From Thermoplasmata archaeon (GTDB lineage Archaea > Thermoplasmatota > Thermoplasmata > Thermoplasmatales > Thermoplasmataceae): a stretch of DNA of 10,756 bases. Within the stretch, counting starts at the first letter, position 1, and the number at the start of each line of letters is the position of its first letter. Below the pieces are notes generated by a model. That model did not search any database and had not been told where the DNA came from. It saw only the letters and a program-made list of their open reading frames with translations. Below, one piece after another: positions 1 through 7,253 of this stretch. The DNA lies in assembly GCA_021801305.1 (NCBI GenBank), contig JAJYYD010000023.1:1-10756 (forward strand), written 5' to 3'. The position numbers were made by a program, and so were the translations under genes.

Positions 1-1082
1 TCCTAACAATGGTTTTTGATGAATCAGGTTTCTTCACATATGCGGCATCCCGGCTTGAAAAGATAGCTCATGGGAGCCCCATAAGGCTATTCATTCTCAT
101 CATACTTTTCGGCTCATTTGTCTCTGCTTTTTTTGCCAACGACGGTGCGGCACTGGTACTTACCCCAATAATATACTGGGTTCTTTCCAGCACAGACATC
201 CCAAGAAAGTCATATCTTCCATATATCATGGCCGTTGGATTTATTGCGGATACTGCCAGCCTCCCATTTGTCATCAGCAACCTGACCAATATACTTGCAA
301 CAAGTTTCTTTGACATACATTTTCTTCAGTATGCTGAGGCAATGATAATTCCCGATGCAGTGGCAGTCCTCACAAGTCTTGCGGTTCTACTGGCCATGTA
401 CGGCAAATCGCTTCCTGAAAGCTTTACCACCGTGAAAAACGTCAATCAGCAGGATGCCATAAAGGACAGGAGGATATTCAGCATGGCCCTCCCTGTGCTT
501 GGCATCCTGGCCGTGATATATTCGATAGGGGGGATATATTCTATCCCGGTTGCAATATTCGCATTTCCAGGCTCCCTCATCATTCTGCTTATTGCATGGC
601 AGGGAAAGAAAATAGATACGAAAAAGATTCTCAAAGAATCTCCATGGCAGATAATACTTTTCTCAATAGGCATGTATGTTATAGTTTACGGAATGGCAGA
701 GCAGGGACTGGCAGCAATGGCTGCTGGCGTCCTCATTGACGTCTCGGCTTTTCCGGGGCCATTAAATCTGGTTTTCTCAGGATATTTCATGTCAGCACTT
801 GCGGCTGTAATGAACAATCTCCCGTCAATAATGCTCGGAAACCTGGCAATCAGGTCATCCGGTCTGGGATTGCAGTATGTTTATGTCAATGTTATAGCGA
901 ACGACATCGGGCCAAAATTCACGACTATAGGATCGCTGGCCACGCTTATCTGGATATATACTGTCAAGAAAAAGATTGGAATAACAATTTCCTGGAGATA
1001 TTACATGGGAACTGGATTCCTTATGGCCCTCCCGGTTCTGACCACAACCCTTCTTGCCTTATGGGTCGTCACAATAATCTAG
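1..1082 (+). CDS. arsB: ArsB-type arsenite/anion permease, 5' end cut by the window
   Basis: This is an integral membrane permease of the ArsB/ion-transporter superfamily, which exports arsenite (antimonite) from the cytoplasm. The reading frame is open to the left edge (codons CTA ACA precede the first ATG at 9), and the first visible residues, DESGFF, correspond to a point roughly 65 residues into E. coli ArsB as I remember it, so the ATG at 9 is internal and the true start is outside. Recognisable family stretches are FANDGAALVLTPI, GFIADTASLPFVISNL, SPWQIILFSIGMYVIVYG, MNNLPSIMLG, NDIGPKFTTIGSLATLIW and ISWRYYMGTG. Many hydrophobic segments fill the chain and it ends at a normal TAG. No arsR or arsA is visible; any regulator would be upstream. 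The family call is firm; the arsenite substrate is inferred from ArsB-like motifs rather than NhaD- or CitT-like ones. Confidence 0.92.
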   Translation, partial: LTMVFDESGFFTYAASRLEKIAHGSPIRLFILIILFGSFVSAFFANDGAALVLTPIIYWVLSSTDIPRKSYLPYIMAVGFIADTASLPFVISNLTNILATSFFDIHFLQYAEAMIIPDAVAVLTSLAVLLAMYGKSLPESFTTVKNVNQQDAIKDRRIFSMALPVLGILAVIYSIGGIYSIPVAIFAFPGSLIILLIAWQGKKIDTKKILKESPWQIILFSIGMYVIVYGMAEQGLAAMAAGVLIDVSAFPGPLNLVFSGYFMSALAAVMNNLPSIMLGNLAIRSSGLGLQYVYVNVIANDIGPKFTTIGSLATLIWIYTVKKKIGITISWRYYMGTGFLMALPVLTTTLLALWVVTII

Positions 1083-1094
1083 AAAAAAATAGAG

Positions 1095-1135
1095 TTATTA
1101 AACAATCAAAAGAATATACCTAGAAAGAATAAGGT
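1095..1135 (+). promoter_or_regulatory. TATA-like box and Shine-Dalgarno site for the histidine-phosphatase gene
   Basis: The 59-base gap after the permease is AT-rich. TTATTAAA at 1095-1102 resembles an archaeal TATA box and would place the start of transcription near 1123-1126, leaving a leader of about 17 bases. AAGGT at 1131-1135 is a modest Shine-Dalgarno match 6 bases before the ATG at 1142. The assignment rests on motif and spacing only. Confidence 0.45.
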
Positions 1136-1141
1136 ATCAAA

Positions 1142-1714
1142 ATGAAGCTGGCTATCCTTATCAGGCATGGAGAGAGCGAGGCGAACGTAAAAAACCTCAT
1201 TTCAGAAGACAATGAGAAGTTTCCGCTTACCCTTAAGGGTAGGGATCAGGCCAAATTTATTGCTGAGCAGATAGGGGTATTCAAGTTTGACGGAATCATC
1301 TCAAGCCCGGTTCTCAGGGCAAGGCAGACCTCGGAAATAATAAGTGAGCATATCGGCATTCCTTATGTTATAGATTCCAGAATAAGGGAATCCGGACTGG
1401 GCGATTATAACAACAGGAATATTTCTGAGGTGGGAAATATGTCCAGGACTGAAATGGGAATGGAAAGCTGGGATTCCCACGTAAGGAGATTCAGGGAGAC
1501 ATTCAGTGCATATAATGGAAACTACATAATGGTAAGCCATGCGCTTCCAATAAGGGCTGCAGTTTCTAGTTTCCTAGGTTTCAATGAGGAGGAAAGTTTT
1601 GGCATAAACATAAGAAATGCATCAATGTCAGTCGTAGACATTGAAAAGAAAAAGGTCCTTTCAATCGGTTCATTCCTTGTGACTCCAAAGATTCAACTGG
1701 CATTCAGGTCATGA
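1142..1714 (+). CDS. Histidine phosphatase superfamily protein (phosphoglycerate mutase-like)
   Basis: This is a 190-residue cytoplasmic phosphatase or mutase of the histidine phosphatase superfamily, which works through a phosphohistidine. The hallmark LIRHGES motif is at the N-terminus, with Arg8 and the nucleophile His9. The SSPVLRARQT block supplies Arg59/Arg61 for phosphate binding, Glu83 (RESGLGDY) is the probable acid, and the second catalytic His133 lies in SHALPIRA. The length suits the short single-domain members (cofactor-dependent mutase, alpha-ribazole phosphatase, sugar-phosphate phosphatase types). Sequence alone does not fix the substrate. Promoter-like and terminator-like signals flank the gene, so it may be transcribed alone; its neighbours do not point to a pathway. 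The start is the first ATG, with AAGGT 6 bases upstream. Confidence 0.88.
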   Translation: MKLAILIRHGESEANVKNLISEDNEKFPLTLKGRDQAKFIAEQIGVFKFDGIISSPVLRARQTSEIISEHIGIPYVIDSRIRESGLGDYNNRNISEVGNMSRTEMGMESWDSHVRRFRETFSAYNGNYIMVSHALPIRAAVSSFLGFNEEESFGINIRNASMSVVDIEKKKVLSIGSFLVTPKIQLAFRS

Positions 1715-1735
1715 ATGCCATATTTTCCTTTCATT
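1699..1735 (+). terminator. Hairpin plus pyrimidine-rich tract at the end of the phosphatase gene
   Basis: GGCATTCA (1699-1706) and TGAATGCC (1712-1719) form a perfect 8-base-pair inverted repeat with a 5-base loop. The stop codon TGA (1712-1714) lies in the right arm. A pyrimidine-rich stretch rich in T follows at about 1721-1735. Archaea often terminate at T-rich tracts, with or without a hairpin, so this is a reasonable terminator for the gene and a boundary before cysS. Confidence 0.5.
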
Positions 1736-1794
1736 TCCGTGGTGTTCCGTATAAATGCAATGGAGAATTCTTTTAGCAGGACAGTATGAAACAG

Positions 1795-1803
1795 TTTATG
1801 AAT
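1795..1803 (+). promoter_or_regulatory. TATA-like box for the cysS operon
   Basis: TTTATGAAT lies with its centre about 28 bases before the ATG at 1826. This matches a leaderless or nearly leaderless archaeal transcript, and there is no convincing Shine-Dalgarno sequence before the start. It would drive cysS and the two overlapping genes behind it. Confidence 0.4.
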
Positions 1804-1825
1804 CAATGAATAATATACTTGCTGA

Positions 1826-3202
1826 ATGATGTTCAGGAACAGTTTATCCGGAGAAGTTGAGAGGTTTGAACCTATCAGGGGCAAAAGGGTAAATATGTAT
1901 GTGTGCGGTCCAACGGTCCAGGAAAGCTTTCACATAGGACATGCAAGGACTTACATAATTTTTGACAGCATTGCTAAATATATGCGGCTCTCAGGATACT
2001 CTGTATTTTACCTGCAGAATATAACTGATATAGATGACAAGATAATCAGGAAATCACAGGAACTGAACATCAGTTCCCAGGAGGTTGCCCTAAAATATAC
2101 AGACGAGTATCTTGACATCATGCAAAAACTGGGAGTGGACAGCGTGAATTATTACGCCAGGGCAACTGAATATATCCCGGAAATCATCAGCCAGATATCC
2201 AGACTTATGGAAAAGGGACACGCTTATGTGGGCGGAGATGGCGTCTACTTCAGGGTAAGTTCTTTCCCGGACTACGGAAAACTTTCCAACCAGAGGTCCG
2301 GGGAACTTTTGTCGGGCAGCCGCATTTCAGAAAATTCCAATAAGGCGGATCAGAAAGATTTCGCGCTCTGGAAAATGCAGAAACAGGGAGAACCTGCCTG
2401 GGAATCTCCGTGGGGCAAGGGAAGGCCCGGCTGGCATATTGAGGACACCGCAATAACCGAGACTTACTTCGGGCCGGAGTATGATATTCATGGGGGAGGC
2501 ACAGACCTTATCTTTCCCCATCACGAGGCGGAAATAGCACAGATGAGATCCATTTCCGGCAGGGAAACCCTGGCTAAATACTGGATACACACTGGAATGG
2601 TGACCCTGAACGGGGAGAAAATGTCAAAGTCACTGGGTAATTTTGTAACAATCTCGGAAACACTTAGAAAATACAATAGCAGGGAGATCAGGTTTGCCTT
2701 GCTTAACGGAAACTACAGAAGCACTATAGATTTCTCGGAAAATCTCATGGAGGAGGCTGGGAAGAATGTACGTTACCTTAACATCATAAAGGGGAGGCTG
2801 GAACTTCATGGGGATGTTTATGGAAACCTCGATCTTGATGCAGCATCATACAGGAAGGAAGTGGAGGATGCCATGAATGACGACTTCGACTTCAGGTCTG
2901 CATTCAGGATACTCCTGGAGCTGGCTGGAACAGCCTACAGGGAGTTTCCAAATCTTTCACTCAACTCGGTACGAAGCATATTATCCACATTCCGGTGGGC
3001 AAACACGTTTCTCGGAGTATTTGACACTGTTGAAAACCCAGGGGTCCTGAAAGAATCCGTGGATCTTCTCCTGGACCTAAGAAAAAGGCTCAGGCAGGAG
3101 AAGAATTATGCGCTTTCCGATCTTATTAGAAGCAGCCTGGTTGAAATGGGCATAGAGGTGCAGGATAATGGAAAAGATGTTGAATGGTGGATCAGGGGTT
3201 AA
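1826..3202 (+). CDS. cysS: Cysteinyl-tRNA synthetase
   Basis: This cytoplasmic class I aminoacyl-tRNA synthetase charges tRNA-Cys with cysteine using ATP. At 458 residues it is near the E. coli length of 461 and aligns along its whole length. The signature HIGH is at residues 36-39 and KMSKS at 265-269. Other family blocks are NMYVCGPTV, NITDIDDKII, WESPWGKGRPGWHIE and YDIHGGGTDLIFPHHEAEIAQ. Of the four zinc ligands of the E. coli enzyme, Cys27, His232 and Glu236 are kept, but the second cysteine (Cys209 in E. coli) is Asp207 here. The C-terminal helical part and anticodon-binding region are present. Two ATGs are adjacent (1826 and 1829); the first was taken, and the transcript is probably leaderless. 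The end overlaps the nicotinamidase gene by 35 bases, so the genes are likely co-transcribed. Confidence 0.97.
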   Translation: MMFRNSLSGEVERFEPIRGKRVNMYVCGPTVQESFHIGHARTYIIFDSIAKYMRLSGYSVFYLQNITDIDDKIIRKSQELNISSQEVALKYTDEYLDIMQKLGVDSVNYYARATEYIPEIISQISRLMEKGHAYVGGDGVYFRVSSFPDYGKLSNQRSGELLSGSRISENSNKADQKDFALWKMQKQGEPAWESPWGKGRPGWHIEDTAITETYFGPEYDIHGGGTDLIFPHHEAEIAQMRSISGRETLAKYWIHTGMVTLNGEKMSKSLGNFVTISETLRKYNSREIRFALLNGNYRSTIDFSENLMEEAGKNVRYLNIIKGRLELHGDVYGNLDLDAASYRKEVEDAMNDDFDFRSAFRILLELAGTAYREFPNLSLNSVRSILSTFRWANTFLGVFDTVENPGVLKESVDLLLDLRKRLRQEKNYALSDLIRSSLVEMGIEVQDNGKDVEWWIRG

Positions 3203-3749
3203 ACACGCATGGATAATAGTGGATCTCGTAAACGATTTTGTATCCGGCAGATTCGGTTCGGAAAGATCACTACAGGTGACTGAAAAAACAGGAGAGATGA
3301 TCAGGAAACTGGGAGGGGCAATACCAATCGTCTTCACAATGGATACACACATCAGCAACGATCCTGAATTCAGGGTATGGGGAGAACACTGCCTGCAGGG
3401 CACAGAAGCATCAGAGCTTCACCAGTCAGTTAGCCATTTCAGGGGTCAGCGCATAAGGAAGAGACATTTTGACTCGTTTTTTGAGTCGGATCTTGACGGT
3501 TATCTGAGGGCAACGAAAACAGAAAACCTTTTCATAAGCGGAATCAGCACGGACATATGCGTTCAGCATACCGCTGCAGGAGCTTACTTCAGGTACTATG
3601 GCATTAACATAATTTCAGACCTCTGCTCTTCAATAAGTGAATCAAGCCATGAAACCGCACTGGATTTCATGAGAAAAAATTATGGCGCCAGAATTATTAA
3701 GGCAGAGGAATTCGAGAAGGAGATATCAAGATGGCAGATGCAAAAATGA
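3168..3749 (+). CDS. pncA: Nicotinamidase (isochorismatase-like cysteine hydrolase)
   Basis: This 193-residue cysteine hydrolase should convert nicotinamide to nicotinate and ammonia, the first step of NAD salvage. The complete catalytic triad is visible: Asp19 (IIVDLVNDF), Lys98 (KRHFDSFF) and Cys131 ([12 protein letters not shown]). The usual metal site is also present: Asp59 and His61 in FTMDTHIS and His74 in WGEHCLQGT. This combination favours nicotinamidase over isochorismatase, which lacks the metal ligands. The start was chosen because GAGGTG at 3155-3160 lies 7 bases before the ATG at 3168, inside the end of cysS; the ATG at 3177 is a weaker alternative. The gene overlaps the following phosphoribosyltransferase, which uses its product, and that strongly supports the assigned role. 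Confidence 0.93.
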   Translation: MEKMLNGGSGVKHAWIIVDLVNDFVSGRFGSERSLQVTEKTGEMIRKLGGAIPIVFTMDTHISNDPEFRVWGEHCLQGTEASELHQSVSHFRGQRIRKRHFDSFFESDLDGYLRATKTENLFISGISTDICVQHTAAGAYFRYYGINIISDLCSSISESSHETALDFMRKNYGARIIKAEEFEKEISRWQMQK

Positions 3750-4969
3750 ACATCAGGGACCCTGTTGAGGGCAACAGTAGTGCTAATTCATACAGATTCA
3801 ATACCGCATCCGATAAACAGATAAAGGAAGGCCTGGCATCAGATGTGTATTTCACCAGGACTCTTGACGAGATTGCGCAATCCGGCACTGACAAAAGAGT
3901 GGCCGCCGAGATCACGGTCTCGGGGCCACTGGGCGGATGGCTTGCATTCTGCGGGCTTGATGAGGTACTTGAACTGCTGGGTGGAAACGATGTGGATGTG
4001 TACTCAATACCCGAAGGGTCAATGATCCCCCCAAGAGATGATCATGGAATCCCGGTTCCTGTAATGAGGATTGAAGGGAAATATTCAGATTTCGGCAGAC
4101 TTGAAACGGCTTTGCTGGGCTTTATCTGCCAGGCCACGGGAATATGCACCTATTCAACAAAGATAAAGAGGATCCTGGGTGATACGCCATACTTTTCCTT
4201 TGGAATTAGGAGAATGCATCCTGCCATATCTCCAATGATAGACCGGGCTGCTTACATAGGCGGTTCCGCAGGAGTTTCAGGAATTCTCGGGGCTCAATTG
4301 ATCGGGCAGGACCCAGTTGGCACAATGCCCCATGCCCTTTCACTGCTGGTTGGGGATGACGCTGCCTGGAAACTGTCAGCATCAGACACCAGGGAAGGGC
4401 AGAAGAAGGTGCTTCTGATAGATACATTCATGGATGAGAAATTTGCCGCAATCAGGGCAGCAGAAACCATCAAGGGAATAGATTTCATAAGGCTGGACAC
4501 TCCTTCCTCCAGGAGAGGTAATTTTGGGTCACTGATCAGGGAGGTCAGGTGGGAGCTTGATCTCAGGGGATTCAAAAACATAAAGATAATGGTTTCCGGC
4601 GGCCTCAATGCTGAAAATATAAGTGAACTGAAGGAGGCTGGAGCAGAGGCTTTTGGAATAGGCACATCAATTGCCTCAGCAAAGCCCTATGATTTTGCGA
4701 TGGACATTGTGGAGGTTGAGGGCAAGCCGTTGACAAAACGGGGAAAATACTCCGGTGGAAAAAATGTATACAGGTGTGAAAGCTGCGGTTCGGTCAGAGT
4801 GGAACCTGCATCTGATCGCGAGTATATATGCAGTTGCGGAAACCGTGTCCCGAACATGATCAGGCTGATTATGAAACGTGGTTCCCTCACAAGCCGGAAA
4901 GAAAACGTGAAAGAAATAAGAGAAAGGTGCATGAAAGACCTGGCGGGGGTTGCAAGCCTTAAACATTAA
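3731..4969 (+). CDS. pncB: Nicotinate phosphoribosyltransferase with C-terminal zinc-knuckle
   Basis: This 412-residue cytoplasmic enzyme should join nicotinate to PRPP to give nicotinate mononucleotide, the entry to NAD from salvaged nicotinate. From residue 22 (RFNTASD) onward it resembles the structurally characterised Thermoplasma acidophilum enzyme as I remember it. Shared blocks include [62 protein letters not shown] and [11 protein letters not shown]. Near the C-terminus, Cys349-x2-Cys352 and Cys367-x-Cys369 form the four-cysteine knuckle seen in that archaeal type. AAGGAGA (3717-3723) with 7-8 bases of spacing supports the ATG at 3731. That start adds about 20 residues before the usual N-terminus. 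The ATG at 3746, which forms ATGA with the pncA stop, is a possible alternative but has no Shine-Dalgarno site. Last gene of the cysS-pncA-pncB run. Confidence 0.94.
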   Translation: MADAKMNIRDPVEGNSSANSYRFNTASDKQIKEGLASDVYFTRTLDEIAQSGTDKRVAAEITVSGPLGGWLAFCGLDEVLELLGGNDVDVYSIPEGSMIPPRDDHGIPVPVMRIEGKYSDFGRLETALLGFICQATGICTYSTKIKRILGDTPYFSFGIRRMHPAISPMIDRAAYIGGSAGVSGILGAQLIGQDPVGTMPHALSLLVGDDAAWKLSASDTREGQKKVLLIDTFMDEKFAAIRAAETIKGIDFIRLDTPSSRRGNFGSLIREVRWELDLRGFKNIKIMVSGGLNAENISELKEAGAEAFGIGTSIASAKPYDFAMDIVEVEGKPLTKRGKYSGGKNVYRCESCGSVRVEPASDREYICSCGNRVPNMIRLIMKRGSLTSRKENVKEIRERCMKDLAGVASLKH

Positions 4970-5009
4970 TTCCCATAAACAGAAAACAAAACCTGTGTAA
5001 TTTAACAAA

Positions 5010-5017
5010 TTTTATTA
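5010..5017 (+). promoter_or_regulatory. TATA-like box for the glycosyltransferase run
   Basis: TTTTATTA has its centre about 29 bases before the ATG at 5043, in a 73-base AT-rich gap. Transcription would begin at about 5039-5042, giving a leaderless or nearly leaderless message. No Shine-Dalgarno sequence precedes the ATG, which agrees with this. It marks the start of a transcription unit separate from the NAD-salvage genes. Confidence 0.55.
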
Positions 5018-5042
5018 GGTAATATATGAATACTATCTAATA

Positions 5043-5813
5043 ATGCAATCTTACATTAATGGAAAACAGAAAGTTGATGTAATAATAAGAACATTCAATT
5101 CAGCACACACCATTGATAAGTGCATAAGATCTGTCAAGAACTATATTCCCTATGAAAAAATCATAGTGGTCGACCACTGTAGCACCGATTCAACCAGGGA
5201 TATATCAGTATCACACAATGTGCATTTTTTCACCGAGGATAAGGGACTGGGGTTTGCCACTAAACTGGGCATTTCAAAGTCCACAACGGAATACCTGCTT
5301 TTCGTTGACGGCGACGTTGAAATAGTCTCAGGAACATATTTCAATGAAGCGATGCAGAATATGCTGTCAGATAGGGTAGGAGCGGTTGTCGGATGCTCTG
5401 TGGGATTTATTTTTGCTTACGGCCTCCCTCTGGGCCTTACCATGTTTAAAAGAGAATTTGCATCAGGTGTGCAGATGCCTGATAAATTACAGGGGAGGGA
5501 AACATACTATTTCCAGGAATCCCTGAAGAGGAATTCATTGAAGGTCAGGTATGTGAAAGATGCCATGGTTCACAGGTCCGAATACCGGAAGATGCCTAAC
5601 TGGCCTGAATGGCAGGGGGCACAGATACGGTTTACTCCTGGAAATCACTACAGGCAGGTATTGTGGGCACTTGCAATAACATTCATGATGCATTTCAACA
5701 GCAGGAATCCAAAAAACATTGCATATTCCCCCATATACTATTTCAAAATACTTGTGGGTTTCATGAACCCAGAAAAGTGGGGTAAAATAGACAGGAGAGA
5801 GGTGAATCTGTGA
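5043..5813 (+). CDS. Family 2 glycosyltransferase (GT-A fold)
   Basis: This 256-residue protein transfers a sugar from an activated donor to an unknown acceptor. The N-terminal GT-A domain is clear: strand VDVIIRTFNSAHTIDKCI (about 11-28), the nucleotide-binding VVDHCSTDSTRDI (Asp44, Asp49), and GLGFATKLGISKSTTEYLLFVDGDVE with the DxD metal motif at Asp89-Gly90-Asp91. No signal peptide is seen. The C-terminal third has two hydrophobic stretches (VLWALAITFMMHF and IYYFKILVGFMN) that could sit against the membrane, fitting a role in making a membrane-linked or surface glycan. It is the first gene of a plus-strand run with a 74-residue unknown and a methyltransferase fusion, facing another glycosyltransferase. 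Donor and acceptor cannot be told from sequence. Confidence 0.9.
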   Translation: MQSYINGKQKVDVIIRTFNSAHTIDKCIRSVKNYIPYEKIIVVDHCSTDSTRDISVSHNVHFFTEDKGLGFATKLGISKSTTEYLLFVDGDVEIVSGTYFNEAMQNMLSDRVGAVVGCSVGFIFAYGLPLGLTMFKREFASGVQMPDKLQGRETYYFQESLKRNSLKVRYVKDAMVHRSEYRKMPNWPEWQGAQIRFTPGNHYRQVLWALAITFMMHFNSRNPKNIAYSPIYYFKILVGFMNPEKWGKIDRREVNL

Positions 5814-5845
5814 GGAAACCTGAAAATGGGGATGAGAATCAGTGA
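5799..5845 (+). other. Strong Shine-Dalgarno site and 11-codon mini-ORF bridging two genes
   Basis: GAGGTGA at 5799-5805, inside the last codons of the glycosyltransferase, is a near-perfect Shine-Dalgarno sequence. Four bases later GTG (5810-5812) opens an 11-codon frame encoding MRKPENGDENQ, ending with TGA at 5843-5845. This mini-frame overlaps the upstream stop as GTGA (5810-5813) and the downstream GTG start as GTGA (5842-5845), so it links the two genes with no untranslated gap. It could be a translated coupling peptide, or chance. The geometry is directly visible; translation is inference. Confidence 0.35.
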
Positions 5846-6066
5846 AGATATATTCTGAACGTTTTTTCCTGAAGTATCTTTTTTCAGATCGCGGAATCTG
5901 CCTGGGTGTTGATATGGAGGGCAGGTCATACCTATTCCTGATCTGCAGCAGGGGAATCATATTCAGGAGAAGGAAAAGAGGGGACCGGGTTGTTGAAGAC
6001 CTTGACTACGACATTGACAGGATTTATGACACAATATCCGGAAGAACAGTGGCGTTGAAGAAATGA
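5842..6066 (+). CDS. Small hypothetical protein, 74 residues
   Basis: I do not recognise a family. The frame starts at a GTG (an in-frame stop lies just upstream at 5833-5835, and there is no earlier start) and encodes a small basic protein. It has a hydrophobic centre (YLFLICSRGIIF, about 30-41), a basic patch RRRKRGD (42-48), and an acidic LDYDIDRIYD segment before a basic tail. The alternating hydrophobic pattern suggests a small beta-rich fold rather than a membrane helix. It ends with TGA overlapping the ATG of the methyltransferase fusion (ATGA, 6063-6066), a pattern of translational coupling that supports its being a real gene. It may assist the fusion protein, but that is a guess from position. 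Confidence 0.6.
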   Translation: MKIYSERFFLKYLFSDRGICLGVDMEGRSYLFLICSRGIIFRRRKRGDRVVEDLDYDIDRIYDTISGRTVALKK

Positions 6067-7253
6067 TCAATGAACTGCCCCCTGGACATCTGGCAAGAAT
6101 GGAAAAGGCGAGATACCTGGACATAGTCTCGGGTACATCAATGGTAAGGCTCTCCTTTGCAATGCAGGATGACAAAATATTTCTGGTTTCTTCCGGCAAT
6201 AACTCCAGATGGCCTGCTGAGATACTCAGGAATGGCCATGTTTCCCTGGCAATAGATGGAATAAAGATTAATGGGAGGGCAACGCTGCTGTCAGGCGAGG
6301 ACGCCAAATCGGCTGTCCTGTCTCTTTTCGTGTATAAGTATGGTAAGGATTATGTGAAAAATTATTACTCAATGTCCTCCCGTTTTGTACAGATTGACAG
6401 GGATAGCCGGACAGTGGGATCTGACCCCCATGAGGAATACTACAGATGGCTTGGGGAGGAGTTTGACAGCGTGGCCGATCATTACGATGATCATATAATG
6501 GGGAATCCTGTAAACCGTTTATTGAGGGAGAGATCACTTGCACTGTTCAGCGAGTACTTTCCAGGCAAAGGCAACATACTGGAAATAGGCTGTGGTTCAG
6601 GAACAGAGACCATCGAGATACTGAAACGCGGTTACAACGTGACTGCAGTGGACATCTCACAGAATATGCTTGATATCGTGAAAGAGAAGGCAAGATCACT
6701 TGGCCTTACAGAACTGTTGAATACATACAGACTGAGGGCTTCAGAAATAGGGGAAATAATCAGGGATACCGGGGAAGGTTCATTCGATGTCTGCTATTCA
6801 ACTTACGGTGCGTTGAACTGCGAACCATTCATAAGGGGAATGTCAAAACCGCTTCATGAACTTATTTCCGGAAATGGTTACTTCATTGCTGGTGTTTACA
6901 ACAGGTTCTGCATTTCGGAATTCATGATGCATGCGCTGTCCATGAAACTCTCCGGGAGTCTGTGGCGCATGAGGCAATTCGTTCCCGAGGGGCACTCACG
7001 TTTCTGTATCGATGTTTATTCTTATTCATTCAAGCAGTTCTATGATATATTCAAGGAAAATTTCAGTATGGTGGAAGTGAGAGGCGTACCGGTTTTAATC
7101 CCACCCTCAAATTTCAGCAGGCCAATCGGGTTACTGGGCAACAGGCTGGCAGACCTTGATGCTATTGACAGATTAATGGGGAAAAAATGGCCGTTCAGGT
7201 ATCTTGGAGATCATTTCCTCATGGTCTTAAGAAACAGGGCGTACTCAAGTTAG
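6063..7253 (+). CDS. PPOX/deazaflavin-oxidoreductase-like barrel fused to a SAM-dependent methyltransferase
   Basis: This 396-residue protein has two parts in one uninterrupted frame. Residues 1 to about 120 resemble a split beta-barrel of the pyridoxamine-phosphate-oxidase/deazaflavin-dependent oxidoreductase type (pattern IFLVSSGNNSRWPAEILRNG then VSLAIDG and INGRATLLSGEDAK). About 130-396 is a class I methyltransferase: an N-terminal helix region EEFDSVADHYDDHIMGNP, motif I LEIGCGSGTE (Glu174-Gly180), acidic Asp197 (VTAVDIS) for the SAM ribose, and the CYSTYGALNCEP block. The C-terminal part carries its own inserted region and the ending FLMVLRNR. No signal peptide is seen. It is coupled to the 74-residue gene by ATGA. 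Its methyl acceptor is unknown; nearby glycosyltransferases make a sugar or lipid carrier possible. The methyltransferase call is firm, the barrel call moderate. Confidence 0.85.
   Translation: MINELPPGHLARMEKARYLDIVSGTSMVRLSFAMQDDKIFLVSSGNNSRWPAEILRNGHVSLAIDGIKINGRATLLSGEDAKSAVLSLFVYKYGKDYVKNYYSMSSRFVQIDRDSRTVGSDPHEEYYRWLGEEFDSVADHYDDHIMGNPVNRLLRERSLALFSEYFPGKGNILEIGCGSGTETIEILKRGYNVTAVDISQNMLDIVKEKARSLGLTELLNTYRLRASEIGEIIRDTGEGSFDVCYSTYGALNCEPFIRGMSKPLHELISGNGYFIAGVYNRFCISEFMMHALSMKLSGSLWRMRQFVPEGHSRFCIDVYSYSFKQFYDIFKENFSMVEVRGVPVLIPPSNFSRPIGLLGNRLADLDAIDRLMGKKWPFRYLGDHFLMVLRNRAYSS

Noticed and set aside
9..11. ATG at 9 as the start of the ArsB gene
   Set aside because: The frame is open to the window edge and the first residues match an internal ArsB segment, so the gene is truncated rather than short.
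1811..1818. TAATATAC as the cysS TATA box
   Set aside because: It is only about 10 bases before the ATG, too close for an archaeal promoter serving this start.
4676..5008. 110-residue minus-strand frame opposite pncB
   Set aside because: It is the reverse of a well-conserved coding region and shows no recognisable motif.
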